Below, piece by piece: positions 1 through 10,720 of a stretch of DNA of 64,000 bases. The notes beneath the pieces were generated by a model that did not search any database, was not told the DNA's origin, and saw only the letters and a list, made by a program, of their open reading frames with translations. Position numbers and translations under genes: made by a program. The DNA is from Lasiodiplodia sp. COLG20 (lineage: Eukaryota > Ascomycota > Dothideomycetes > Botryosphaeriales > Botryosphaeriaceae): the NCBI GenBank assembly GCA_009801085.1, contig VNWV01000003.1:2480001-2544000 (forward strand). Reading direction: 5' to 3'. Positions within the stretch are counted from its first letter, which is position 1; every line of letters starts with the position of its first letter.

Positions 1-661
1 TGTACCATTACGTCCAAAGCATAGTTTGTCTACAGACTATTCTAGAATTCACACCTTCACTTCATCATTTGCATTTATACCTCCTTTGTGGGTGGGAGCG
101 AATCATTGGAATTGTGTGATCAACAAGAGCCTCAGCTTAACCAAGTAAAGGGGGAAAAAAGTATACTGGCTATCGGCGGAGGCCATACAAAGCTGCACCT
201 TCTCGAACCTCTACGTCAGAACCGAGAATCTCGGATTCTGGACGCCAAAGCTATCCTGCTAGGCTTATTTTCTAGCGCAGCAACGCTAAAAAGTAACATT
301 ATATCAAATGATGTCTTATTTTTTAACACTTGTAGGAACAATAAGATTTAGCAGATACGGTTGACTCGTTAAATACGTTTATTTGTGCTTTTTTAACGTC
401 TATCGGAATTTTCCAGCAGGTAAGCTGCCCGGTGTCCAATGTTTGGGAGACGTGTATATGTTACGAATATTCACGTTTTGTCTCTGCGATAAAATATCGT
501 ACTTGATTCATCTGGCATGTGAACTGCGAAGAAACTGCCAAGACACCAATAACATTGCCATTCAGGGCTGGAAATATACTATCGTTCATAGACCGTGCTT
601 ACCGCGCTTGTTTTACGAATTAACCGAGTGCCCCGGAACCAATAACGATCTTTTTCTTAGC
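1..661. other. Gene-free left edge
   Basis: Only short reading frames without family resemblance are seen on either strand. The right end is the probable 3' flank of the minus-strand secreted-protein gene that stops at 662. Nothing else is recognised. Confidence 0.5.
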
Positions 662-1670
662 TTAGTTGGCGGGGAAATGATCCGCGTTGATCTTGACGGA
701 GCCAGTCCATGTCTTCCCGTTGTCGGAGGTAGTCAGCTTTCCGGATGCACCAGTGAGAGACAAGGTGTTGCCGAAAGACTTGTCAGCAGCACTGAGAGTG
801 ATGGAAATGTTGGACCAAGCTGTGAGGTGAGCAGACTTAGCAAGCGGTTCCTTCCATGGCAGGAAACATGGGTCAAATGCTTACTGTAACCGCCGACACT
901 ACCGCAGGTGTTCTGGTAGCACTCGTTGCTGGAATACAGGTAGGTCGGGAGCCAGCCGGCATCTGTAATTGGTTAGTGAGATGATAATATACGTGTCGCA
1001 AAGAAGGTCGTGCTCACTGTCTTCCTGCTGGCTGACGAGCTTGTCGCTGATCCAGACCTTCTGAGTGGTCTTCTTCGCAGACGTCGCGGTGACTGGTTGA
1101 TTGTCAGTAAAAGCCGGATAATATGAGGATGGAAGACGAGGGAACATACTTTCAAAGTCAATCCGCGTGCTCTTCGGCACCTCGACATAGGGTTGGGCGA
1201 CCTGGCCGGCTGCGAGGTACATAAGTTAGCAAATGCACTTTCGTACGACCCGGAGACAACACATACAAGCGAAGTAAGTCGAAGCGTCAACGCACCACTC
1301 ATCGTCGGCCGCTGGGCATCCTCTGTTTCATACGTCAGCGGGTGGCAGTCATTACGCGGAATGGAGTTGCTCACTGAGAGTCCTGGTCAGGAGACCAGTT
1401 CAGCAGGGGTTGAACAAGGGCAGTGTTCTCATCGGAGATGGAGTCCGAAACACCGATCCATAGCGACAGGAATGGGGGGTCGCTCTTGTCCTTCATCGTG
1501 GCATCGGATGGGACTGCAGGAGGCACAACCGACCAAGTAGCTTTGGTGATGTAGGCATTGCCGGTCGCGGGGCCAACAGTGAACATGTTACCGAATGCCC
1601 AAGCCGAGAAGTCGGCGGCCGAGGCACCTGCGGCCAGCGCAAGAACTGCTGCGGAAGTAGACTTGTACAT
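662..1670 (-). CDS. Secreted A4/concanavalin-like fold protein, function unknown
   Basis: I read six exons on the minus strand: 1670-1375, 1322-1267, from 1209 to a GTATGT donor, then three more short exons ending at the TAA at 662. All joins are GT-AG and keep frame, giving roughly 255 aa. The product starts with a signal peptide (MYKSTSAAVLALAAGASA) and continues as a beta-rich protein with motifs LSLWIGVSD, LLNWSPDQDSQ, DDEWCVDASTY, SSNECYQNTCGS and a C-terminal KTWTGSVKINADHF. This layout resembles a fungal family of secreted concanavalin-like proteins distantly like eqolisin (G1/A4) peptidases. I cannot point to the catalytic Gln/Glu pair, so no activity is claimed. It is probably extracellular, with cysteine pairs in the middle section. 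Exon borders of the last three exons are approximate. Confidence 0.7.
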
Positions 1671-3081
1671 GTTGTATTTGCTTTTCTTTTTTCAAACGAG
1701 AGACAGGCAATGAGGGACTGAGTGGTGGTGCTGAAGCTCAAGGGAAGCGTCTCCCCCCTCCTTATGGGTGAAGCCAAGGGCATGGTGGGGCGATGTTTGT
1801 CACCGATCAGCTGTTTCAGAGCCGCACGGAAAAACTGGTACGAACGGAAGACTCCGAAGGACTGGAAGGCCTTTGGATGTTTCAAGTATTGTTTGGGCAG
1901 GTAATAGGAGATCGCCGGGATATCTCCCATGAGGCGAGGGGACGCAGGGGCCAAATTACAGGCTGTTCCCGTGGAGCCGAGCGCGGAAATTTTTCGTATT
2001 GGTGGGTTGTGAAACAAGCCTTCGAGACGCCTTTAATGTACCCGTCAGCAAAAGCTTGAGAGGCGGGAACTCGTTCTGGTTGGCTGCTTCGCTACGTGGG
2101 AATGCCAACCTCGTCCAGTACACGGCTCTCCTGAAGTCGTAGTATTGAGCGCTAATTTAACCACTGCGCAAGCGAAGCGAGAACTACACCCACTGGCTGT
2201 GCTGAGCACGCCTAATTCGTCTCCCACATTCAAATATTAGAATCGACTCACTCCATGACAAAGAAAAGATGTTCCCGCATCAGCATGTTCTGGAGGACTG
2301 TGTACCGGCGCAGCGGCAAAACTGTGTATATAATTAGTCGAGAACACATGACCTGCATCCCGCTCAATTGATTTCTCGACACCATGTAGCCAAATTCTTG
2401 CGATAGTACATACTTAGAGACAGCACCTACTGCTAACTCGAAATTATTCTGATGTTACTCATGGTTATTCTATACAATGGTTAGACTCAGTGTGGGGGCT
2501 GTCAGCGGTGTGGGTTCGAAGGAAGAATGGTTGGCGCAAAGGGCCACGGCACGGCGCTAAAGGACGGCATACAGAACCCTCGTGCAGCGGAAGGGTAGCG
2601 CGGAAATCATTACAAGGGACTCTGGCCTCACTCTGGTGATATGACAGGTTGAACTCGTGGGTTTGTGCTCCTCCCCAGGGTGATGCTAGGTCAGAACCCC
2701 AGTCCTCCTTGAAAAAACAATTCCGCGCTACCCGTCGGATCTGGAACCCTCTCTGTAGGTTGCGGTGCCACATCCGAATTTAGGTATGCCGCGTGTCAGG
2801 ATGAGCCATTCTGCAGGCCAGGATGAGCCATTTTGATGTCCTGCGCTCATTGGTCAAGTGGTAGCCGGAGCTCCGATAAACTATGCGAAAGGCGGGTAGA
2901 TACGCCGATCTGTGGAGCGAGAGCAGTGCGGAGGTTCCACAAGCTCGACGGAAACACTTTAGCGTCTTGGTGTTTGTGCATACATAAGTGGGATGCACGG
3001 CCACCCTCACACTCAGTATTCACGGCCATCTTTCTTCTCGAACCTACCTGATTCAAGCTTCCTGATTCCATCGTTTTCATT
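1671..3081. other. Intergenic, degenerate repeats
   Basis: No convincing gene. A 13-bp perfect inverted repeat (2593-2605 and 2721-2733, GGGTAGCGCGGAA and complement) and a direct repeat AGGATGAGCCATT (about 2799 and 2820) hint at old repetitive DNA. The right part is the promoter of the hydrolase starting at 3082. Confidence 0.4.
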
Positions 3082-4245
3082 ATGGCAAAGGTACAAGGAA
3101 CGTGCGACAGCCGCTTCAAGGAAGTCGAGGAGTTGTTCCAATCATATCTGGATTCTGGAGAAGAGCTTGGAGCTTCATTCGTCGTGAACATTGACGGGGA
3201 GGATGTCGTTGATCTCTGGGGCGGATACGCGGACAAGGCCCGCACGCGCGCCTGGGAAAAGGACACCATCACCACCGTATGGTCGACAACCAAATGCATC
3301 ACAGCGCTCGCCGTCCTGATCCTTATCGACCGCGGCCTCATCTCGCCGACTGACAAGGTGTCCAAGCACTGGCCTGAGTTCGCAGCGAACGGCAAGGAGG
3401 ACGTCGAGGTCCGCCACTTCCTGTCGCACACATCCGGCGTACCCGGCTGGGAAGGGCAGCTCTCGCTCGCCGAAATCAGCGACCTCCCCAAAGCGACGGC
3501 CCTGCTCGCCGCGCAGCCGCCCTGGTGGACGCCGGGCACGTGCTCCGGCTACCACTCCTTCACCTTCGGCCACCTGAACGGCGAGCTCGTGCGGCGCGTG
3601 ACGGGCAAGTCGCTGCGGCAGTTCGTCGCCGAGGACATCGCCGCGCCGCTGGGCGAGGCGGCCGACTTCCAGCTCGGCGCGAAAGAGCAGGACTGGCCGC
3701 GGGTCGCCGAGATCATCCCGCCGCCCGGCTTCGACGGCACCGTCAAGATGGCCTGGCTGGACGCGGACACGGTGGCCGGCAAGGCCATGCGCAGCCCGCC
3801 GCCCGACGGCAACAACGCCAACACGACGACGTGGAGGAACGCCGACCTGGGCGGCGCCAATGGTCACAGCAACGCGCGCGGCGTCGCCCACATGCTCTCC
3901 CCCATCGCGCTGGCCGGCACCGACAAGCAGACTCCGCTGCTGTCGAAGAAGACGGTCGATGGCATCTTCGTGCAGCAGGCGAAAGGAGTGGATATCGTGA
4001 CGGGCCAGGCGCTGCGCATCGGCACCGGGCTCGGCCTATCTAGTAAGGACACCATCGCCGACTGGCTACCCGAGGATGATGGCTTGTGCTTCTGGGGCGG
4101 ATGGGGCGGCTCGGCCGGAATTGCCGATGTGAACAGGAGAATGACCATTTCGTATGTCATGAACAAGATGGAGAATGTATCATTCGGCAATGACAGGACG
4201 AAGGGGCTGGTGGGCGCCGTGTACAAGGCCTTTGGCATCGCGTAA
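3082..4245 (+). CDS. Beta-lactamase-fold serine hydrolase (class C/EstB type)
   Basis: A single-exon protein of 387 aa with no signal peptide, so probably cytosolic. The serine beta-lactamase/penicillin-binding fold is shown by the S-x-x-K motif STTK at residues 68-71 after a WGG strand, a HFLSHTSG segment near 112-119, a Tyr motif YHS near 157 (the YxN counterpart with Ser as third residue), and a C-terminal GWGGSAGI strand standing in for the KTG box. Family members include esterases, transesterases and D-amino peptidases, and the substrate cannot be read from sequence. The length matches the 370-410 aa usual for fungal members. GC is markedly higher than in the flanks. It lies upstream of, and in the same direction as, the secreted alpha/beta hydrolase at 4649. 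Confidence 0.88.
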   Translation: MAKVQGTCDSRFKEVEELFQSYLDSGEELGASFVVNIDGEDVVDLWGGYADKARTRAWEKDTITTVWSTTKCITALAVLILIDRGLISPTDKVSKHWPEFAANGKEDVEVRHFLSHTSGVPGWEGQLSLAEISDLPKATALLAAQPPWWTPGTCSGYHSFTFGHLNGELVRRVTGKSLRQFVAEDIAAPLGEAADFQLGAKEQDWPRVAEIIPPPGFDGTVKMAWLDADTVAGKAMRSPPPDGNNANTTTWRNADLGGANGHSNARGVAHMLSPIALAGTDKQTPLLSKKTVDGIFVQQAKGVDIVTGQALRIGTGLGLSSKDTIADWLPEDDGLCFWGGWGGSAGIADVNRRMTISYVMNKMENVSFGNDRTKGLVGAVYKAFGIA

Positions 4246-4648
4246 TTATTGAGTTGGACGAAATGCGGAATTAGAGCCTTTAGGTCGGCGTGTTTGTAGA
4301 GCGAGATACGGCAGTAAGCACGAATGGAGGGGTGGATTTGTAAGCACTGCGCAGGAGCTGAGCTAAGCAATGAGCATCCTTTGTCCCACAGTACCCACTC
4401 ACAGTGGCATAGTTTGGAGTTCGCCCTGTTAATCGAGCGCGGGTTGAGGCGGGGTCTCGCTGTATCAAGCACAAAGTAAAAGCGGGCCAAGAGTCTCTAC
4501 CGCTGGTTTCTCAGCTTCCTGCTGCCTGGCTTGCTTAGAATAGCTCTCCGTACCTTGCTTACTCAATGTATTCCCCAGGCTATAAAATGGACTTTGCTGT
4601 TGGCTCGGGTAGTATCGACGTGCATGATTTGCAGCCTATATCTCAGGG

Positions 4649-5794
4649 ATGGCTTTCGAAATGGAACGCTTGATTTTTAACGTGATTGGCATTTTGCTGC
4701 TCCTACTCACTGGGACTACTGCACAGGACTTGCTTCCATGGGATGATTGGCCGCACCAACGCGTCAGGGTCAGCGAAGACGTCAGCCTTCATCTTCGATA
4801 TGCAGGCTCCGGACCGCCTGTCTTATTGGTTCATGGCAATCCGCAACACAGCGTAAGTATCCCAATGTCGATTTGCGAATAGGCTCAGACGCTCACCTAT
4901 TCAAGCTCTGTTGGTACGCCATTGCGCCTATCCTGGCCCAGAACTACACAGTCATCGTACCCGACAACCGCGGTGCCGGCGACTCTACTATACCCCCGGA
5001 CGGCAACTACACAGCCGCCGCTCACGCTGACGACCTGAAGGCCGTCCTCGATTTCCTCGAAATCGACGCCGCCTACGTTTTCTCTCACGACAAGGGCGCA
5101 GGATTTGCCGCCGCCTTCGCCGCCAAGTACCCAGCGTCCACGCGGCGGGTTGGCTTCTTCGAGTACCTGCTTCCGGGCTTCGGCTACGAGGATTTCTGGA
5201 CGCCCAGCTCCGGCGGCGGAATCGGATGGGACCTGTACAAGAATTGGCAGCTGGGCTTCTTCTCAGTGCCGGACGCGGCAACGTATTTCATCGGCGGACG
5301 TGAGAAGGAGATGCTGGCGTGGTACTTTTTCCACGCGTCGTACTCGGGCAACGAGGCCATCTCCCAGGACCACCTCAACCGCTACGCTACGAGCATCAGC
5401 AAGCCCGGCTTCCTGCGGAGCATGCTTAACACCTTCTCCGTGTCGACCGTCACGCAGGACGCCCGCTTCTTCAACGAGACGATTCGACAGCAACCGCTGC
5501 AGATGCCCGTGCTTGCGCTGGGAGGAGAGGCAAGCTTGGCCATGCCAGCGGTAGAGCAGGTCTGGGCGCCTGTGGGTGAGAATGTCGTGGCTGAGGTTGT
5601 GCCAAAAGCCGGGCATTGGATGTGTACGTCTTGGAATTGCGACCTCTTGCTAGTTCTTTTGGCTGACCCACATCTCTTTAGTGGACGAAAATCCTACGTG
5701 GGTTGCTAATCGCATTGCCCGTTTCATCGCCGATGACAACAACACCCTGCCTAGCGCTGATCTGAGCTGGCTAACAGATCGGGTGACCCTTTAA
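4649..5794 (+). CDS. Secreted alpha/beta hydrolase, epoxide hydrolase/dehalogenase-like
   Basis: Three exons (4649-4852, 4906-5623, 5682-5794) splice to 344 aa with frame kept at both GT-AG introns. An N-terminal hydrophobic segment (residues about 7-24, ending TTA-QD) acts as signal peptide. The fold shows the oxyanion motif HGNP at 62-65, the strand TVIVPDNRGAGDS, a nucleophile elbow S-H-D-K-G-A with Asp at about residue 130 rather than Ser, and the catalytic-His motif AGHW near the C terminus. An Asp nucleophile with HGxP is typical of soluble epoxide hydrolases and haloacid/haloalkane dehalogenases. Export to the outside is less usual for these. A TATA-like TATAAAATGG sits at 4581. The start could also be Met5 (4661). 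The substrate is unknown. Confidence 0.88.
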
Positions 5795-6022
5795 CACAAA
5801 CACTTTAACACATCCTAGCTCTTTGCAACAAGACTCAGCATTGTTTAACAAGGACGAGGAACAATGCAAGGCTGAGGTGCTCTGACTTAAGCCGTGACAT
5901 TGTTTAAGGCAGACACCGAGAAATTGTGAAAATACTACACTTGCCAGTATGGAAGGCCCGTATTTGATGATCCAATCTGACATTTGGAACATTAAAGGGT
6001 ATTATTCGTGAGTAGATAGATA

Positions 6023-7351
6023 TTAAGACCATTTCTCGCGCGCTTGCACAGGCGTGTCACCCGGCAATTCTGCAATGAACTGGTTGCTCGCCGGCATCTC
6101 CGCAAAGTCCGTGACGTGGCCAGAAAGTTCGTGTCGTCTATCAGGTACCTCCATTTCTGTAGCTTCGTCGGTAGTCGTGGACGTAGCAGGGCGTGGAGTA
6201 AGGGGAGAAATGGCCGTCGAACCTCCCCAGGTGCTTGAGTTCCAAGTGGTGCCCTCTGGCGACGCCAACTCGGCAGTTCCCGGTGCCGCATTGTTGTCCC
6301 CGCTGACTTGCGTATCTTGCAACTCGCTAAACCCGCCTTTCTTGCCGCCCCCTCCTGTTCCATTCCCACCCTCTTCGGACGTACTCACCAGTTGATGAGT
6401 TTTTGATTTCCTCCGCCACACCAAAAAGGCCAGAATCCCCAGAACCAGGGCTGCGACAGCCACACCTACACCTAGTCCAATTTTTGCGCCCGCGGAAAGG
6501 CCTCCTTCGTCTCCTGATGCTGAATCTGCACTACTCGTGGCGCTTGCCGTCGCCGTGGCGGCTGCGGACGTCGCCGTCTGACCTGCCGACGCCGACGTCG
6601 ATGTTGGAGTGATGGTCTCACCGGATTTAGTGGGATTCGTTTCCAATGCATTCAAGTCGGAAGCTTTCCATCGGACTTGAATGGCGAAGACGAGGGGCGT
6701 TGTGGTAATGGCTGAGACTGAGGGTAGAGCTAGGGTGTAGGTTGTTTCCGTGGTCGCGATGCATTTGCTCCAAACATATTCGTCCGTGCTCGGTGAGCCC
6801 ATGCATGTGTATCCTCTGATGTGGTGTTGAGCGCCAGTTGCATTCCTTGGCCGTCGAGGTGGACTTACTGTGGACAGCAGATAATTGCAGTTTCGCCATC
6901 TTCGAGAGGCCCTCCAATGAAAGGCGTGCCGTTGCTCTCTATTGCAGCTGAAGTTGGAAAAGTACACCCTGCCGTGTAGCTTTCAGGGCAGATGCCTGGG
7001 CTATAGAATCTTTGGGAATGGTCAGCGGAGAACACGGAACAGGGCTTGAAGCAGGAACGAACCCGAATTTGTAATTCCAATAGCTCGTGAATCCGTTTGG
7101 CATGCATATCGAACTTGATAGCGCCGGTGTGTCGTAGTTGTTCCTTGGCGGACCAATTAGTATGAGTAGACGAACGTGGGCGTAGCGAAACATACCATGC
7201 TGCCGAGGAACAAAACTCTGGGGTAGCTGGCCGATTGTCAGTGCGCTCTCAGAGAAGACTGGGGAAATTCGGAGATGTTACTGAAGACGGTGGTGAGAGG
7301 CCCCGCGCCTCTCGGGAAGCTGCTCGTGGGAGCGGCTGTTGTGCTGGTCAT
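6023..7351 (-). CDS. Single-pass membrane glycoprotein with Cys-rich ectodomain
   Basis: Five exons (7351-7282, 7226-7196, 7143-7063, 7009-6869, 6815-6023) join to 371 aa with every junction in frame. The N-terminal part has a Cys-rich region (PEFCSSAAW, SSICMPNGFTSYW, YSPGICPESYTAGC, ICCPQGYTC), followed by a Ser/Thr-rich stretch likely to be O-glycosylated, one transmembrane helix (KIGLGVGVAVAALVLGILAF), a basic stop-transfer WRRK and a long polar cytosolic tail. This is a common Pezizomycotina architecture resembling wall-stress sensors (Mid2/WSC-like) but without a clean WSC domain. No typical signal peptide is evident before the Cys-rich region, so the true first exon may lie upstream or the helix may act as anchor. 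Function is inferred as surface sensing only. Confidence 0.75.
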
Positions 7352-8919
7352 GGACCTTGGATTTCGGCGACGGGAGGGGCGGAAGTGACAGGAAGGCGGT
7401 CAGGACAGGGACAGCACAGGGTACGAAGGACAAAGATGGTGGGAGAGAACTGTTATTATCACGGCACGGGCTACGAGAAGCGCTTGACGTCAACGGCGAG
7501 GAATAAGCGAACGGCGGCGTGATTGTGATGGAGAAGGTTCAACACCTCGCTCAGGAAGAATCGTGTGACGGGCGTTGCAATCTTATCGCAGCTCAGAGGC
7601 ACACGTGTTTTAGCCGTGCGCTAGCGACTCAGGACGATCATGTAACAGTGACCACACGCTGGTCCGCATGTAACAAGCCGGCCATGGATCTGCGAATTTC
7701 AACCAACAAGAGGCGCGAGTTTGCGGCTGTTCCGTCCTCAAAGGGGCAGCTGCGCCACAAATTCAACCATTGGGTTCGGAAATGCCATGGAAGAACGCGC
7801 TAAAGACGGGACGGTTCCAATCCAACGGTGGCCTGACGCTCGCGTTCGATCGAGGTAATTCTTGCTTTCAATGGCCCAAGACACGGAGTGTCTTTCCACT
7901 CTCGAAGCCTTCATGTCGCTCTGTTCAAAGACCAGCGCGAGTCATCAGCCACGGGATGGGCTCCGTGGGTGCCGGGTTCGGTTTCGAATTCAGCGCAGGG
8001 GATGAGCTCGTATTTTAGGGGAAGCCATGACGACACGGCGATGGGCGATCAGAAAATCAAGAGAGACCAGTCGGAGTGGGTCGAGGGCGCGACCCGCGGT
8101 AACGGCTGATGATCCATGAAGCATCGGCCATGATGCGCTTGGATGCAGAGGTGAGGTTGTCGCTGCAAAGTCGCGATGGCCGTTGGTGGGAACGGCAGAA
8201 TGCGCTTACGTCACGTGAACGTAACGTCGGGCGGTGAGGCTGACTCGCAACCCGACGCGCCACTTTGCCAACCTCCGCGCCTCCTTCGCCCACTCCTCCG
8301 CATCTCTCCACTTCACCCACAACGCCCGCATCATCTACCCGCTATTCTTTCCATCCTTGCGAAAGTCGCAGCGATCGAGCGCGCACTCGTCCGACACTGC
8401 CAGCGCCACTCGCCTTCGGTCGGGCGTCCTGCGTCACGCACATCCAGGCTCTGCACGGCGGCGGTCCTTCGGTTTACCACCTGGAACTGCTTCTGCCTAG
8501 TCTGCGATTGCACTGGCTCTTGACGCCGCGCCTGGAACTGCCTCGCCTGGTCCTCTGCGGCGGTGGTCCTTCGGCCTGAGTACCTGGAACTGCTTCGCCA
8601 GCGCCCTCGATAGCGGCTCTTCGGCACGTCCTGGAGCTGCTTCGATCGGTCTTGTGCGGTGGTGGTCCTTCGGTCTTAGTGCCTGGAACTACTTCGAGAG
8701 CTCCTTGCCGGCGGCGGTCCTTCGGCACGGCCTGGGCTGCTGTGCGGTTCTCCGGTCGACACCTTACGTTGCCTCTACTTGAAAAAGCCAAGGCTGCTTT
8801 GGATCGCTATCCGCAAAGCCTGGGAGGGCGGGTAACCTGCAGATAGCAGGGGCTCAGGTTTGTGGGTTGCTTGCTGATTACTGATAGCTTCTAGGTCCTG
8901 CGACCTTGCCCAGTCGAAG
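7352..8919. other. Intergenic with minisatellite
   Basis: No gene is supported. The GC-rich part from 8456 to 8745 is a degenerate tandem repeat, listed separately. The rest is the promoter of the unknown gene at 8920 and the upstream region of the membrane glycoprotein gene. Confidence 0.5.
8456..8745. repeat. Degenerate tandem repeat (minisatellite)
   Basis: The module GCGGTGGTCCTTCGG followed some 15-20 bp later by CCTGGAACTGCTTCG recurs about four times at irregular spacing of roughly 70-100 bp, with substitutions and small indels. Open frames across it are a by-product of the GC-rich repeat. Confidence 0.65.
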
Positions 8920-10272
8920 ATGCCGCCCCAGACACCGGCGCCGATCCTGAAGGAGGTTGTTGTGGCAGCATGGCGAAACAATGCGGACGATCTGTGCGGT
9001 CTTGGATGCGCGACTCCTTTCAACGAACAGGATCCCAATCTCATGTTCACGGTATTACTTGATGAACGCAAGGAACGCATATTTGCAAGATTGGGGTTGT
9101 CTGTTATGGTCAAAGGAGGAGGCAGCCGCAAGCAGAGATGTTTTGACTTCGTGGTACCCCTCCATGCGTGTAGTGCCGATGGCCCGTCAATCAACTATAA
9201 CACCGTCAATGTTTCTGAAATCGAGGACGAGTCCATCAAGGCCGCCATCAGCGCTGCGCGATTGCCTAAATCTGGTCAACTCATTCGCGTCAACTTTATT
9301 CTTAGCCAGCACGGTGAGGTAGTTACGCCTTGGAAAGAAGAAGCCCGTTTCTCAACCTGCTCCGACACTTCGCTCGATCTTCTGTGCGGTCTCTTCTCCC
9401 TCTCCGAGTCGAAAGAGTTCGCCCTCTACATGTGCCCGAGCGGGTATGCTCAAGCCGGCTTGACCATCATCAAGAATTTAGTGCAGGGAGAGCTCCAAGA
9501 ATGGTCCCCGAAAGCAACAGGTGTTTACGGAGGTCGGAACGTGATGACAGTGCATCGAGAACACGTCGAAAGTGGTCGGAAGCCTCGCAACCGTCAGAAA
9601 CCCCGAACCACGACTAGTGCTGTCGAGCATAACTCCATATCAATGGAGGAGCCTCCGCCATATGATCCAGCCAAGACTCATGTACCACGATCACCACCTC
9701 CCGACATCTTCCAACGCCTCGCCTCTCCTACCAACTCTTTCTTGGCTGAAAATTCAGCCCCCTCCGACCCTGGATCCATTCCTGAAAAGGGCAATCGCAA
9801 GGGCAAACGTAAACGTTCAGACGAGGGGCAGGAAGCTGTTAGACAGGCTCTCACTTGCCGCCTCGAAAAGTGGCTTTGCCTTGCTTTTAGGGAAAACGAC
9901 CGCGTATACGAACACGTCATCCTCAAGCCATTCTTCGATGAGACGGCCCCAGCCTGCGTTGACGAGTGCGATGCCGACAAATTCAACGTCGGCATCGCCT
10001 TTGCAACCGCAGTCCTTGCCTGCGACCCGCATGGTAACTGTGATTTGTACTGGGACCATAAAGAAAGATTCTTCGAGATTGTGGACGATATACGAGCCCT
10101 GATTTTGTGGTCTTTGCAACGAAATGAGAGTAGCGAAATTCCCCCATGGCGTAAACTCATGGAATTGGGCGAAGCCGCACGAACACTGTTGCGAACCGGC
10201 GAGCGGGATGGATATGATACGATCAAGGCTCAGATCACCGCTAGATGCGTTCTGAAGGGGCCCGTACGGTAG
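8920..10272 (+). CDS. Hypothetical protein, 450 aa, PPxY motif and basic patch
   Basis: A single exon of 450 aa that I do not assign to a named family. Residues 1-200 look globular with alternating hydrophobic strands. About residues 225-310 are disordered, with a PPPY motif (a potential WW-domain ligand), SPPP stretches and a basic patch KGNRKGKRKRSDE that could be a nuclear localisation signal. The last 130 residues are again globular, helix-rich and contain several Cys and Trp. There is no signal peptide or membrane segment. Even codon use across 1.35 kb supports a real gene. A poly-T tract and a 19-bp inverted repeat lie just downstream. Confidence 0.7.
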   Translation: MPPQTPAPILKEVVVAAWRNNADDLCGLGCATPFNEQDPNLMFTVLLDERKERIFARLGLSVMVKGGGSRKQRCFDFVVPLHACSADGPSINYNTVNVSEIEDESIKAAISAARLPKSGQLIRVNFILSQHGEVVTPWKEEARFSTCSDTSLDLLCGLFSLSESKEFALYMCPSGYAQAGLTIIKNLVQGELQEWSPKATGVYGGRNVMTVHREHVESGRKPRNRQKPRTTTSAVEHNSISMEEPPPYDPAKTHVPRSPPPDIFQRLASPTNSFLAENSAPSDPGSIPEKGNRKGKRKRSDEGQEAVRQALTCRLEKWLCLAFRENDRVYEHVILKPFFDETAPACVDECDADKFNVGIAFATAVLACDPHGNCDLYWDHKERFFEIVDDIRALILWSLQRNESSEIPPWRKLMELGEAARTLLRTGERDGYDTIKAQITARCVLKGPVR

Positions 10273-10720
10273 ATTGGTAGATAGACCGATGGTAATGCGA
10301 AACTTGTGATACTCAAATCTCTTTTTTTTTTTTTTTCGAAAAGGACATGCTACAGGTAGTTGAAGCTACCATTCGACGTGAATTCATAAATAATTCGACA
10401 TTTACATCCCGATGGTAGCTTCAACTACCTAGCTCAGATGCTGACAGAAATTGATTAAGCTGGTTCAGATATTTTGGCACATACTGTGCATGGTACAGGC
10501 GCAAAATGAATTCAAGCTAGCCGTTGGTTGTAACACCGCTCTGGATGTAGGTATGTTTGCATCCTTATCACGCCGCGGATAAATGCTAGTCTTTATCTGA
10601 TCTCAATGTCGGAAGGGACGGGCTGGGGAGGTTTAATAATGCTGAATGCTCGGAAAGAATAGCTAGGGTTCACATCTCTATTCCTAACGAACAGTAACCA
10701 CGGTTTCCTTCATGAACCCT
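10273..10720. other. Intergenic with inverted repeat
   Basis: Holds a poly-T run at about 10322-10336 and the 19-bp inverted repeat listed separately, between two convergent genes. Nothing else is recognised. Confidence 0.5.
10354..10430. repeat. 19-bp perfect inverted repeat
   Basis: AGGTAGTTGAAGCTACCAT at 10354-10372 is the exact reverse complement of 10412-10430, with a 39-nt AT-rich loop. Each arm is itself nearly palindromic (GGTAG..CTACC), so alternative hairpins are possible. It could be a solo remnant of a small inverted-repeat element or a structured 3' region. Confidence 0.8.

Noticed and set aside
2593..2733. 13-bp inverted repeat as a transposon end
   Set aside because: Arms are short, the interval has no coding or tandem structure, and it could be chance in GC-rich DNA.
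3175..3891. 238-aa minus-strand frame opposite the serine hydrolase
   Set aside because: Val/Arg/Ala-rich shadow typical of high-GC coding DNA.
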